From the NCBI GenBank assembly GCA_964020155.1, contig OZ026564.1:1492174-1556173 (forward strand): a DNA stretch of 64,000 bases. Direction: 5' to 3'. Source of the DNA: Chondrilla cf. caribensis (Eukaryota > Porifera > Demospongiae > Chondrillida > Chondrillidae). Positions 38,432-51,326 of the stretch are shown here, one piece after another (the stretch's first letter is position 1; each line of letters starts with the position of its first letter). The notes under the pieces are model-generated. The model was not told where the DNA came from, did not search any database, and saw only the letters and a list, made by a program, of their open reading frames with translations. Both the position numbers and the translations under genes were made by a program.

Positions 38432-41400
38432 ATGACAATCGTTCTTCAATTGATCCTCCTTGTGAATGTGTACTGGATCACACTAGTAGTCTCAACAACT
38501 CAGTACCAACAACAAATAGTAGCAATCGTTGGAGATGACCCAGTTCTGGATGAGTCTGCTTACTATCTCTCTGGGAAGAATGCAATGTTACCTAACCAAG
38601 TGATCAAATGGTTCCCTAACAATCCAACTGACCCCACTCAAGGTGGATCCTGGAAGAATATGGAATGGGATTCAGCTACAAACACTTACGTTGAAGACAA
38701 AGTGTATCCAACAATTGATCCACTTCCAGCAAGTAAGAGCAGAATACAGGTGATTGGACATGGTGAAAGGGATGCAACAAGTGGAGTAACAACTCTGGGA
38801 GGACTGAAGTATGATCACCTAGCGGAAGCTTTGTCACAAGTACCAAGGCAGGCGGGCTCCAATACGATTGAGCGCATCAGTTTGGTTGGTTGTAACATTG
38901 GAGACTGGGAAGAACTTCCAACAGGACAGCAGCAATTTATGGGGGATGAGTATCCATCAAAACTAATTGAAACACTTCATGGCACGCATTCTCTTACAAC
39001 AGAGTTGAGTGTTCGAAATGGAATTGTGGGAGTGGACTCAACTGGAAGAAAGGTGTATGGTGAGGAGACACCAAAGGGATTACTTTGGAGGACATCGGAA
39101 GGTCAATTGAGAAAAACAATAGTGTCACTGGATTCTGCTGGGAATGCTGATACTGAAGTTCTAAACCATCTCAGTGGAGATGACTATAGTCCTCCAGTAG
39201 CATTGAAAACTGGATTTAAAGTTGGTAAAAATAAAATCACTACAGAAGACACCGCTACAAATAAACGCTACACCCTGAAAACTGAAGAATTGTTTGACCT
39301 TCTCACTGACACCACAAAGGCCTATTTTAAAACTTTACCAAATAAAAGAGCTCCAGCAAACGGCCGAAAAGTCACAATGGTAGATGGGACCACAAAAGTG
39401 TTGGATGTTATAGAAATAGGTAGCTATGAAGATCTTTCATTGGAAGTGAAGTATTGGGGGAATAAAAAATTTCAATTTGGGCCTACAGAGGAATATGCTT
39501 ACTATCGGTATGGAGATTGGATTTTACAGTTGAAAGTACAAGCTGTAAAAGGTGGTAGTGCGTACAAAATGAAGCCTTTCTACACTGATCTGGTTGGAGT
39601 AGTTACCTCTGAAAACCCAAAACTTAAACCTAACAAAAATACAGCAGTAGATATTCCCGACATAAAAACAGGAAGATATAATCATATACAGAGACATACA
39701 GACGAAGAATTTTTTCAAGATGCTATAAATTTTGCATCTGGTAATCATGAAGGAATAAGACTACACGAAGCTGTTGGCTATAATGCCGAAGCAGGTCTAG
39801 CTTTATTTCTTTGTGAGCCAATTCGGGACTGGCGTGCTCATGTAACCAATAAGTTGACAATGGATTTATATCACAACATGCCAAAAGAGGATTTTTCCAG
39901 ACAGTTATTTTTTGAGAACAATCCCATGGGGCGTGGAGGGGTGGACAGACAGTGGACTACGTGAAATAGTTTATGATGAGACTGCCGGTGAATGGGATAA
40001 GGCCAAAATTGAAAAGATGAAAGGACTGTTTGGCAGGGTGGTGCAGGATTGGCTGGCAGCAGATTTTCGCGATACAAACCAAGGACTTCAACTTTATGAT
40101 AAATCCACTTCCACCAGCAAACAAGTCAATGATAATAATAAAAAGAAAGCTCATCGTGATAAACTCAAAGATTCCTTGCTGAAAGTTATGGACACAGACC
40201 CAGGTATAGGATCAGGGCTCATTACTCCTCAGGAATCATCAACACTTTCACATGTTGCTGGAAAGCTTGGCTCAGGAGAACCATGGGATGCAAGGGAGGT
40301 GGATGAACCAGAGATTGAAAGTGCTCAAAATGAAGTTAACCAATTTACCGAATCAGAAATCAGAAGTGTATCTTTGAGAGCATCACAGGCCTTGTTACAT
40401 GACCAACTGTACATCAGTGAAGAGATTCACCAGGATGTTTCATCTAAAGAGAGACATTCAAGCAAGGACTATGAAGTTGATGAGGAGACTGTAAAAATAG
40501 AGAACAATCGTGTCACGTATAAAGTGTATGACAAAGAAAAGCCATCTGAGAGGGAACCTATGGAAACAGAAATTGATGAATCCAAGCTGTCATCTAAAGA
40601 ATTGATGGATGAAATGCACGAACAAGCTACTGAACTACAGAGTGAAGGAGTGGGGTCAAAGATCAATAAAGGCTTAGCCATATATGGCGCAGTCATGGGA
40701 ATAAAAGGAACAGTGGATGCTTTTGAGAAAGGAGAAATTACAAAGGGATCAATAAGCCTGTCGCAAACTTTACACGGTATAGGCGAGTTGACAGGAGTAA
40801 ACCAGAAGATTTACAAGGCTGCTAGCAAGGCATTGGGTAAAATAGCCAACAGGAATGTGGGGCGAGTGAGTGAGAGCATAGAGACTACTATCGGAGAAGA
40901 TGCAGGAGAACTGATGGCCAGAGAAGGGGGAGAAGCACTTTCGACCATAGGAGAAGTTGGGGAGCTTTTTGAAGACATTCCTGTAGTTGGCACAGCATTC
41001 GGTCTCTACAACATTTACGAGGATTTGCAGCAACACACTGTTATTGGATATGTGGATGCAGGGCTGGACACCCTCATTACAGTGCTTGGACTGCTTGGAC
41101 CTGAGGCTGAACCATTTGTCATTGCATTGAGCATAATACGACTTGGAATAGATACCTTTTATGCTGACATAAAGAAGGAGCTAGATTCTTTGCCACCTGG
41201 AGCTAGTGTTGGTGACAAGATTGTTGCTGTACTCAAGGGGATCGGAGAAGCCATTATAGACATAGCAGACACTATCACAGGAGGAATCTTCAGTGCAGCT
41301 GGTAAAATTAGAAATCTTGAGGCACAATATCAGGATAATCAAGAATTCCTGAAACAAATTTCTAATTTCCACAACTACTTCCATGTGACCAAATGCCAGG

Positions 41401-44400
41401 GAGATCATGTAACTATAAATTTTGCAGATGGAGCTTCATCCTGGAATGGAGGTGACATTGTATTCACCTTGCATGAAGGAGGGAGATCAGGTCACTTGCA
41501 TATGAAGACCACCAATAGTGCTGGACAAGAAGTACCTTTTGATAAGACAATCACATTCAGTGCTACTGTCACCGATATAGTAATGGGGATAGGGGAATCT
41601 CACAGTGTTCAATATCAGAAGAAGGATGTCAAGGTGTTGTGGGTTATTCCTGTTGATGAACGCAATATCATCAGTGGATTACCTGAAGATCGTACCACCC
41701 TGCATGGGACATACATTGGTAACAGTGATAACAATGTCTTTACAGCAATTCAGAAACTGCCATCAGGAATAAGCTTTGACATAGAAGACTATCATTACAG
41801 TATTCAAGGTGGAGGTGGTGATGACTCCTTCTATCTTGGACCACAGCGAACCGATGCACAGGGAGGGGATGGTTCTGACCTTTACATCTTTGATGAAGAA
41901 TCCACACATGCTTCCATCAACAACTTTGCGAGTGATGGTTCAGTGGATTATTTCAAATTTCCTCAGGAATTAGATCAACTCAACATTCAAAAAATCCATA
42001 GTGACTTACACATCTCATCTGGTAGCAAGTTTAAGGTTACTGTACATAATTGGTTCAATGGTCCCAAATATCAACATGCAGCTTTCAAAATAGGAAGCCT
42101 GGATTTTCTTACCTACAGAATTGAATATAACGAAGAAGCTGGGACTGTCACTGCTGTAGGTGATACTTTAAATTATGCAGACAGTACAGAGGCAATCAAT
42201 ACATTTCGTTTAACAGAAGACCATCCGACTGTTGTCAATATCATTGGATCAGATTATAGTGATAATCTTTGGGGAAATGAACAGGATAACATCATTGTGA
42301 CTGATGCTGATGGACCTGGTGATCAAATACTTGGTGGTCGAGGTGGCGCTGATACCTTTGTCATGAAACGAAGCCGTGGAGTGGATCTTATAGACTTAGG
42401 TGGTCCTGTTAATGTGTTGGATACTATTGTACTACAGGCCTTTGAAGCTCATGAAATTAGTGTCAGCAATTTTGGAGGTGATTTAAGGATAACAGCGGGT
42501 GAATATATGCTTGATGTCTTGACATGGTTTGCTTTTGACAATGACCATGCCATAATTTACACTAGAGACAACATTATGTTGGAGATCAGAACTGAGGGTA
42601 GTAGTGTTAGCCTTCATCCAACTGTGTTGGATATTACCGCCACCACTGCCCAACCAGTTAACTTGACATCTTCAGATATCTACCAACAAATTTCAAGTGT
42701 TTCTGGTTCAGATGGAGACGACTACATAATAGGCAATGACAAGAATAATTACCTAAATGGTGACAAAGGAAATGATCGCATGAGAGGAGGACCAGGAAGT
42801 GATCTTTACGTGGTCAAGAAGGCATTAGAGGACGGTACTTTGGTGGGAACAGGCACTGATGACATTGAAAATGTTGCCAGCGATAAAGTGGATGACTTGT
42901 TGTTATTTGGTGAAAATTATAACAGCATTAGTCTAAGCATAGAAGGGAATGATCTACTGGTTTCATCAACTACAACCAGTAATATGAAGGCAAGGATTAT
43001 TAGTTGGTTCGAGGGTGAAAAATACCAGCATTTGACTGTGAAATCAGTGGATGGGGTATCATTTAGTCTGCCTACTGATGAGAGGAGCCCAACCAAAACT
43101 GCTCTCATGATTGACAAATCAAAGTCAACAGAAGGAACATCAATTGATGCCACTCAAAGAGAATTTTCAACAGTCAAACGTATCATTGGCTCTCCACAGA
43201 GTGATGATATCACTGGAAATGATTTGGACAACTATATTGATCCGAGAGAAGGAGGTGGGACCCTTCGAGGTAATGGAGGAAGTGACACATATGTTCTGAA
43301 GAAACACTATGGAGATTTCATCCTCTACAATGAGGCAGAAGACAATGTTGCTGATTCCCTACTCTTCCAGATCCCTTTCACAGACATCCAGGTCACCAAC
43401 GATGGGCGCAGCATTACTTTGCGTGATTCCAGTGCTGATGATTTGAGTGTCCGGATAGTGGACTACATTTCAAATACAAAGGTCCAGCATCTCAGTGTTA
43501 CATCTGGCGATGGCTATATCTTCACACTACCACCTTCTAATGACTACTCACCAGTAGTGATTGTAATCAACAGAGTAGGTACGGCCCCCAATTTCCCACC
43601 TTTATTCAATTACAATGATCTCGAGAGTGATTCCACAAATCTTGATTTTTCACATGTGAGAACATACTATGGAATTAAGAATTATAGCAATGTTTGTAAT
43701 GGTAATTCCTTAGACAATACTCTTATTGGAGGAGAGTTTAATGATAATCTGAATGGTAGAGATGGCAATGATGTACTGAAAGGAGGAAGTGGGGAGAACC
43801 ATTTTTTTGGAAAGGAAGGCAATGACACTTTAATTGGAGGTAAAGATAAGGACTATATGACTGCATCTTTCGGGGATGACATCCTAGTCCCAGGTGGTGG
43901 TGACAACTGGGTACATGGTGGATATGGGGACGACACTGTTATCTACAATGGGGATCCCGTGGAACAAGTTGGAATAGACATTGACTTGAACAATGAAATT
44001 TGCATTCATGCTTATGGCGAAGACACAGTTAGAGCAGTTGAAAATGTCTACGGAACTCCCTATGATGATAAAATGACCAGTGCGGGATTTGAAGACAATG
44101 TCTTAAAAGGGAAAGGTGGCAATGATCTACTTGTTGCATATGATGGCTACGATATCCTTATTGGTGGAGAAGGTGCTGATCGATATGACTTGATTGATGC
44201 ACAGGGAACAAAGGTAATTGACAATGAGGCCAAAGACAACATGTTGGATACCATTGACCTGACAGGAACAGATGCTAAGAACCTCAGATATGACAAAAGT
44301 GGTGACGATCTTATTATACGTCACATTTCCACAACCATGTTTAAGCTTAATTACTTGAGTCCTTCGACCTTTGATGCTTGCTCCACCGATCCACCTCCGG

Positions 44401-44672
44401 CCAGTCTTAGAATGTACAAACTGACTCCTCAGACTATAAGGAGGTTCCCTGGACAAATAACAGAAGTTCCTGCCTATTATTACGACCCGGAAGCAGAACC
44501 AGAAGATGTTGATTTTTGTGAGGTCTATGATCCTCGCCATCCAACAGTTGTGATCAAAAACTGGTACAAGGGACAGACATACCAACACATTCAGATTCAG
44601 GCCGCTGACTGTGTCATCGGAACATCTTATCTGAATGGATTGAATGTCCCATATCAGTGTGTACTCCCATAA
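38432..44672 (+). pseudogene. C80 peptidase / pore / RTX secreted protein, copy A (frame broken)
   Basis: The same architecture as copy B at 56057-62296: signal peptide, C80-type cysteine peptidase with His110 (VIGHG) and Cys154 (SLVGC), conserved middle, TcdA/TcdB-pore-like hydrophobic region, RTX-like repeats and Cys-rich tail. The first frame stops at 39962-39964 (510 residues). The second frame is open from 39912 to 44672. Alignment with copy B places the break at about 39936-39950, where A has 8 bases in place of B's 16; the net loss of 8 shifts the frame. Nothing else in about 6.2 kb is broken, so the lesion is recent, is a sequencing or assembly error, or hides a splice event. If real, translation yields a secreted peptidase piece without pore and RTX parts. 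Confidence 0.8.
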
Positions 44673-46130
44673 TAGTGAGTACCTACAGAACACACTCCAG
44701 TATCTAAAAGAATCTCTAAGAATTATCACCTTAGGCAATAGAATGAATTCTATATCATTATGCATTTTATTATTCATATTGTTATTAATAACTACAATAT
44801 TGGTTTTATAATCATAATTATAACAGAAATCTCTTTAATTTCATAACATACCTGTTACTCATAGCTCACTGGAGTGATTACGCAAATGAATTTAATTATA
44901 GTTTACAGTATTTTAACTATTATATTATTTTACAAAATAATTATCACGATATAACGTAATATCCGTGGATATGGCTCCTAAATTTCCTGTATTATTCCCA
45001 TATTATATTCCAATCAAGAGCTAGTATAATAATAATATTATTATTAAATATTAGTTATTGCTGACCATTCTACTGTAATTGTCACTAATAGCAAGGAATT
45101 GAACATTAGTTTCATAACATAATTCCCTGTCACTTGTACTGATAATACTTTTTACAAGAATGTATTTGGAATTATCATTATATCACTGTTTAATGTATAC
45201 GTATCACTTCAGAGGTACTACAGCCCTTATGGTTATGAACAATAAATTCATTTTTATTGATGCTCACCACAGCCTGTGCAGCAACCCAATGGAATATAGT
45301 AACATTATATGCAACATGATAAACGTATCCCACTTTTATAATTTGAGGTGATTTCAAATTTGAGCAAAATTTAAACAGTGTCATTCTAATCACTGCTCAC
45401 CATAGCTCTATAGAGGGTCTCTATGGAACAGATTAGTCCATTGTATATATCAATCATATTGAACTTTTCAAGGTGCCATGTACACACATCTTTCTGAAAC
45501 CCATGTATTAGTTAGTGGTTAAGACATGGGTACAAGGGCATTATGATGTCGCGCCCTCGGGACTCGGTATTTATATGTCATAATGCCTGAGTGTCCATGT
45601 CTTAACCATTATAGCATCCGTTGCTAACGCTTTATACTGTTGCTAGCGCTTTATACATTATAAAATTGCTGTGTAATAGTACTGTTTCTATGGTAACGGA
45701 TGCTATTTAAATGATAATATTACGTTATGATATCTTTGCACATACACCACTCTGGGTGTCCAACATACAGATATCTCAGCTGGTGATTTGCAATAAATTA
45801 AACTGTATTTGCTAATCATCACGGTCTCAATAATATTTTTTCTAATATCTATGGCTAGTCACCACAACCTCCCCAGATTCCCAATAAGATAATATTATAC
45901 TAACATAAAAATCATTTTGTACCAGCACTTAATTTAACTTTTATTACTGGTCACCATGGCTTTCTTAGGGTCTTATATTAGCAGAAGTTATCAACATTCA
46001 GTCTGATAACATTTAATTTAATGCATATGGTCTTTTTACACAATGTTGATTGCACAATTCTCTGATCAGGCAGTGCTACAGACTACACGGTCACTAGCAG
46101 TAATCAATAAGTTTTTCATTGCTTACCATC
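44673..46130. other. 3' flank of C80/RTX copy A, AT-rich
   Basis: This non-coding, AT-rich flank is collinear with 62297-63600. Loosely repeated 'ctcaccatagct' / 'ggtcaccatggct' motifs recur every 150-250 bp (about 44866, 45265, 45400, 45950, 46125), suggesting an old degenerate tandem repeat. No exon is recognised. Confidence 0.5.
45515..45706 (+). mobile_element. Foldback MITE inserted in copy A only
   Basis: This 192-bp relative (opposite orientation) of 22026-22228 is flanked by TTA on both sides (45512-45514, 45707-45709). In copy B the matching place (about 63165) reads straight through 'gtattagttaaataa', an empty site with a single TTA. The insertion therefore came after the segmental duplication. 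Confidence 0.85.
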
Positions 46131-46747
46131 GCAACATTTGTCAATGAGGAATTTATTACAAATTAAATAAGCAAACAAAGACTCGGCTGATTGTAAAGGT
46201 TATGCATCTACTTGTATACACTACGTGTGTTACATGCGCGGGTCTTGTTCATTGTGTATATAGAGTACTTGTGTGTGTATTCAACAGACTGCCACTTTAT
46301 TAAGAGTTAATCATTATGAATACTTGTATGTGCACTTGCCAACCCTCCCTAGTATGTTAGGCTTGAAAATATAATTGTAAAGTACTTTTGATCAGTACTG
46401 TAGTTGCTTGCTATTACATTGGCCTGCATTGAGAGTAAAGTCATACATTCAATTAATGCAACTGTTAACTTTGCCACACTACTGTGGATGTCATATTATA
46501 ATGATATCAAAAACTGTGGTTCTCTGTGGGCAGACTCCAGCTTCTATTCAACCGTCATCAACAACTTGTAACACCAGAGAGACAAATTCATTCAGTTCTG
46601 TACATCGTCAGAAAATGTGACACACATTATTCCAGGACTGAATGTACAGGTATGCCTTATACTTCACTATCCCCGTCTAACTCTACAAAGATATGGGAAA
46701 GACCACATTTCCAAGTTACAGGGAGTATTACAGATAACGGAACTAAC

Positions 46748-46828
46748 CTGGATCACCACGAGTGACAGTAAAAGTGAAAGAAGAGGTGAAGTCTCTGTTT
46801 ACAGCCATTGCAAATGTAATTTCTTCTC
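46748..46828 (-). CDS. Putative internal exon, paralogue 1
   Basis: An 81-bp exon candidate on the minus strand with AG acceptor and GTTAGT donor, phase 1-1. Its peptide ends NRDFTSSFTFTVTRGDPG. It is followed 65 bp further upstream by a close paralogue at 46894-46971 with the same splice phases. The family is not recognised; the beta-strand-like alternation suggests an extracellular repeat domain. The rest of the gene is not visible in the window. Confidence 0.4.
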
Positions 46829-46893
46829 CTTCACTACTGAATAAGGAGTTAAGATACATATAATAAGATAGAGATTGGAACATTGGGACTAAC

Positions 46894-46971
46894 CTGGATC
46901 ACCACGAGTGACAGTAAAAGCGAAAGAAGAGGTGAAGTCTTTGTTTGTAGTCACTACGATGGTGACTCCTC
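46894..46971 (-). CDS. Putative internal exon, paralogue 2
   Basis: A 78-bp exon candidate with peptide ending NKDFTSSFAFTVTRGDPG. It has the same donor context (ccag/gttagt) and phase 1-1 as the exon at 46748-46828. The conserved codons and splice sites between the two favour real duplicated exons over chance. Either can be skipped without a frame change, so alternative use is possible. Confidence 0.4.
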
Positions 46972-47529
46972 CTAAGATTTCTGAATAATGAGTTTCATCA
47001 AAGCACACAAGATGTAGAAGAGAAAATGACAAGAAGTTGACAAACAGCATGAAATAGTTTTGAGAATATCCCATGTCATACACTAGTCACATACACCCTC
47101 ATGTACCTGACAATTTCTATGGTAACATACCAGCCTCTAGACCCAAGTGAATCTCATAAAGAAATATAAATCCCGTGGTCAAAACACTACCCCAAATATC
47201 CAAATGCATCCCATGGTCACACACCAGACATAATATTATGATGGTAACAGTCAGATAAAAGTTCATGCGCCATGTTAATCGATATAATTTTGGTACAGTA
47301 CACTTGGAAAATAGTCAGTCATAGTACTATCATTTTTTGTGAGGTTTACCATTTTGCTGGCCACGAGTATATACTATTCTTATATTCATAGTATATAAAA
47401 AAACGGACATAGACAATTATGGACACACTTTCACTTGCAATGCAACAATACAGGTGAACGCAGGTTAAATTGGGGAACACCACTCATTTTAAGCTTCCTA
47501 CACCCTGGTAAACACACACGGACATACAT

Positions 47530-48115
47530 TGCAGGAATGTGTTCTATCACCAATTCTATTGGTGTAATGCTTATGTGAATGATTTAATGGAAGAGTTGCG
47601 AAGGGAAAATGTAGGTATTGAAGTTGAGGATATACCAATTCCTGGTTTGATGTTTGCAGATGACACAGTGGTTTTGCGGAAAGGGAGGTTCAACTGAATA
47701 GATCATTAGAGGTAGTGAATATGCGGTGTTGTAAGTGGAAGATTGAGATTAATGTGGGTAAGAGTAGTGTGCTTCATTTTCGTGACAGGAAACGAATAAA
47801 GAGATGTAAGGAAGTGTTTAGGATAGGAGGGGAAGTTATTCAGATGGTTGCTGAGTGCAAATATCTGGGGGATATAATTGATAGGGAGATAGGATGATGG
47901 AGTTAGTAATGGAAAATAGCAGGAAAGCATTATATGGGGTGAATAGATTAATCAGAGACCTGGGGAATGTAGGGTGGGAAACGTTCACGAAACTATATAT
48001 GTCGTATGTGAGAAGTTCCATGTTGTATACTTCTGAAATATGGGGGTTGCTATGTAAAAATGAATATAAATTGGAGAAGGTTCAGCGGGCAGCAATAACA
48101 AGTCTTTTGAGTTAG
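47530..48115 (+). pseudogene. LINE reverse transcriptase remnant
   Basis: Pieces in several frames match a non-LTR retrotransposon reverse transcriptase: ECVLSPIL (about 47535), GLMFADDTVVL with the catalytic FADD motif (about 47645), ECKYLGDIID (about 47855), and a thumb-like WETFTKLYMSYVRSSMLY stretch (47975-48045). Frame changes and the truncated 5' part make it inactive. It lies in the unique spacer between the two segmental copies and could have taken part in the rearrangement. Confidence 0.8.
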
Positions 48116-48435
48116 AGTACTTGGATACTGTACATATTATAACCAAACATAAAATTAATGTACATGGGCATACATACTACGTACGTATATACTAGACAAA
48201 TACACAAACAGTATAACAACACTTTGAAACATAACATGTATATATGTGAACATGCACATGCAACACATTCATATAAGGAATTACTGTTAATCTGCCAGTG
48301 CCCTATTTGCCAAACATTCCTGTTCACCACATGCATGTACATGGACATAATATTCCAACAGTTGTGAACTCTTTAGATAATTTCATTCATTGATGCAGTT
48401 TAATTGTTGAAATGAATTGCAGAATTGAAGAAAAT

Positions 48436-48436
48436 T

Positions 48437-48504
<68 letters not shown>
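48436..48504. repeat. (TG)n microsatellite
   Basis: An uninterrupted TG tract at the place where copy A has only a short interrupted one (28560-28625). Confidence 0.95.
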
Positions 48505-48505
<1 letters not shown>

Positions 48506-49160
48506 ATATTTGTGTGTGCACATGTGTACATATTATGGATATGGGAAAGTATGGTCAATACAAATACTAGTCCAACACACAATTCTTCAGTTTGCAAGCA
48601 AATTGTTTCCCTGTAGTGCAGATGTATGTTCAATGTTGTAGAACGCACGTAATTAAATTATAATAACCATATTTTTAGCGGGCCGGACTATGTGAAACGG
48701 TGTTTAGATTTGATAGCGTCCCACTTCACTTTGTAACCTTTGGTGGTGGTACACTTGACAGTAGAGCATAATTTAAAATAATCGTAGTGAAAGAAGTTGC
48801 CCCTGAATACACGTATGTCTAGTGCTACTATCTAACCGATGATATGGTAGCTCACGGCTAGGGTTGGTGATTTCCGATCGAGAAATATGCCCGCGTTAAA
48901 ATCAACGAATATCAAATTGTCTCGACCTACCACTGGGATGTTCGAGTGTGTTTCTAAAAACTTCAAGTTTAATTATGGTCTAATTCCATGGAAAAAAAAC
49001 TAGAGTCTATGTTCCAACGAGTCAACAACTCACCAACTCCAAAAGTGGCCATTTTATTCAAGCAATATCATTGCGCAATTACTCCTACAGACGCTTATCG
49101 AAGGCTAAGTGGCACTGAATAATTTGTATAGCCCGCTTCTAGCATTTTTGCAGGAAGTAG

Positions 49161-49173
49161 ATTCTCCATTCAT
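49161..49173 (-). pseudogene. Ghost of EIF2B1 first coding exon in copy B
   Basis: The reverse strand repeats the start region of the EIF2B1 first exon (atgaatggagaa), but the splice donor seen in A (aagtaatt) is replaced by 'atctactt'. Downstream EIF2B1 exons are absent from copy B, so this is a non-functional duplicate of the 5' end. Confidence 0.5.
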
Positions 49174-49670
49174 GTATCACTGTGGTTCGAGGTCAGTTTT
49201 GGGCGATGCACGATTCACTCAGTGATACGAACTCGGAGACGCGATTATCGCTAAGGGGTAGCTGTATAATCAAAATCGGGAAGGTCAAATTCACTGTGAC
49301 ACCGGAAGTGCATGTAGCCGGGCTGCAGCTGGCCCACGGCGACCGACTCGGAACTGTGAAGCTCGCTTAGACTCACCCATGCATGCAAATAGCTATATAG
49401 CCTAGAGGTAGGCTAGGATAACATTACGTACTGTACAGAAAGAAAGTCACAACGAGCGAGGATAGATTTGAGATCTATATAAAGTGAAGCTCAAGTTCAA
49501 CTTGGAAAAAGGTATAATTATTATACAAGACTCAGTTTAGCACATTTTCAATTATTCGATACAATTATATCAATTGTCTGTATGGCGCACAGTCGTGTTC
49601 AAATCCACGTAACTTTAATATAATATTATTATATCATTGGAATCGATCATGTACTTTTATTTCTGCGTAG

Positions 49671-50213
49671 ATGTGGTTGATCCTCGCTTTCGGGGTTTTT
49701 GCCCTGTCATCGATTGAGGGGAGAGTAACCGACTATGTTTCAGGCCCGCTGGTGGTCAATGTTGTCAAAGCAACCAACCTAAAGAACACCGACGAGCCCT
49801 TTTCTACAGCAGATCCTTTTGTAAAAGTCACAGCTTATGGCTTTACAACTGTGTCGTTTCCTCCTGTTCTGGGCAGATCGTTCCCTGACATTCGCGTTCC
49901 TATTTCTCCACTCAAGGAAACCGCCGTAAAATCGGAAACTCTCAACCCGGTATGGAGTACAGACCTTTCTTTTGGACATGGCGATTGGACGCATTTTGAA
50001 ATTCAAGTTTGGGACTCTGATCCGGCCTTGAATCCAGATGATGAAATGACTGTAAAGCATCGTGTTGAAATTCTCACCTCTTGCAGTGATCCCATTACTC
50101 GTTCCAACACTGAGACGAAGGAAACTTGCGGTGGGAGGTTTTTGCCTCATTGCTCTACGACAACATACAACGAACAAATCTTTTTTAGTTACCGAATGGA
50201 TTACCAGTATTGA
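49671..50213 (+). CDS. Secreted single C2-domain protein, copy B
   Basis: 180 residues, very similar to copy A (30339-30887): signal peptide MWLILAFGVFALSSIEG, C2 core with ADPFVKV, NPVWSTDLSFGHGDW and a Ca-loop WDSDPALNPDDEM, and the two-cysteine C-terminal segment. Differences cluster in two surface loops: the segment after TTVSFP (PVLGRSF against AVSTDFVF in A) and the second Ca-loop, where B is two residues shorter. The frame is intact. An AG acceptor (49669-49670) abuts the ATG. Loop-focused change with a conserved core suggests diversification of ligand or membrane binding. Confidence 0.85.
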   Translation: MWLILAFGVFALSSIEGRVTDYVSGPLVVNVVKATNLKNTDEPFSTADPFVKVTAYGFTTVSFPPVLGRSFPDIRVPISPLKETAVKSETLNPVWSTDLSFGHGDWTHFEIQVWDSDPALNPDDEMTVKHRVEILTSCSDPITRSNTETKETCGGRFLPHCSTTTYNEQIFFSYRMDYQY

Positions 50214-50914
50214 TATGGGTTGAGAGTCCTGTTGGAATATTGGGAAACCCAGATTATTGATAAATCAATCACTGTTAGATTAGGTAGAACACAATTATAA
50301 GACATACATTAAATCAGTTTTATATCATTCATTTATTCACTGTTACATGCACGTAGTAATCAAGTTCAGTCTAATTAAGTTAAGTCTACTCATATCAAAG
50401 TTTTGATTTGATTTTATAACTAATCGTTTCTTAAAATTTAATTATGACATGAAATGAAATATAATATCCTGATTGTGCACAATTACATACATATACGTAC
50501 ATACTATGGAAATTGACATTTCACTGCAGTACAATAGTGTATGGCTACATATTGTGCATATATTGTGCACAAACAACATGCACCCATATACCCACACATG
50601 TACACATCTACACACATGCACACATACACACTGCATGCACACATACACAGATGCATGCAAGCACATCTCGCACATACACATGATCAACCACAAGCATGTT
50701 CATCCCGACTCAACCTTCTATTCCATAATATTGATGCACTGTATGGTACACACTTGAGACAAGCACAGATTATGTATACACATAAGCCATTTTTAAAACA
50801 CATAAATGTGCACAGATGCATGCATCTGCACGAACACACAGCATTCAAACAGACACAATTGATGCCAAAGGGAACATTTCCTAACACTTATTTCGAGTAC
50901 AGACTAGGTTAATT

Positions 50915-51125
50915 GAAGCAGTTCTGGTCTAAGAAATTGTACCATTCTCCACCAGGATTCTCCATTAGACCAAGGGAGTAGTGAAATGTGAACAAGACAT
51001 GATCAACCAGACGTCTGTTTGTGCTGACTCAGCCCACTATTCCATAGTATTGAAATTATACAGGAATTGTGTATAATTGACTGTATAAACACATCATCAC
51101 TTACACAAACACATACACAAACATT

Positions 51126-51196
<71 letters not shown>

Positions 51197-51263
51197 GACA
51201 CACACACACACACACAAAGACACACACACACACACCTCACACACAAACACACACACACACACA

Positions 51264-51326
<63 letters not shown>

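Larger units (their letters stand above)
26730..46130. repeat. Segmental duplication, copy A
   Basis: Long similarity in the same order and orientation links this stretch to 48130-63600. Anchors (A/B): 'tactagacaaatacaca' region 26780/48190; 'aatttctgaaatgaattgcag' region 27400/48400; exon-proximal block 28548/48430; C2 gene 30339/49671; retroelement module 34030/52320; C80/RTX gene 38432/56057; 3' flank to about 46130/63600. Offsets shrink from about 21.4 to 17.6 kb because of indels. The largest is the absence from B of about 1.1 kb carrying an EIF2B1 exon and a MITE; another is a tripled (CA)n block in A. Confidence 0.9.

Noticed and set aside
44127..44777. 216-residue minus frame at the 3' end of C80/RTX copy A (and the like at 61952-62401)
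   Set aside because: Antisense shadow of the C-terminal coding region; no independent support.
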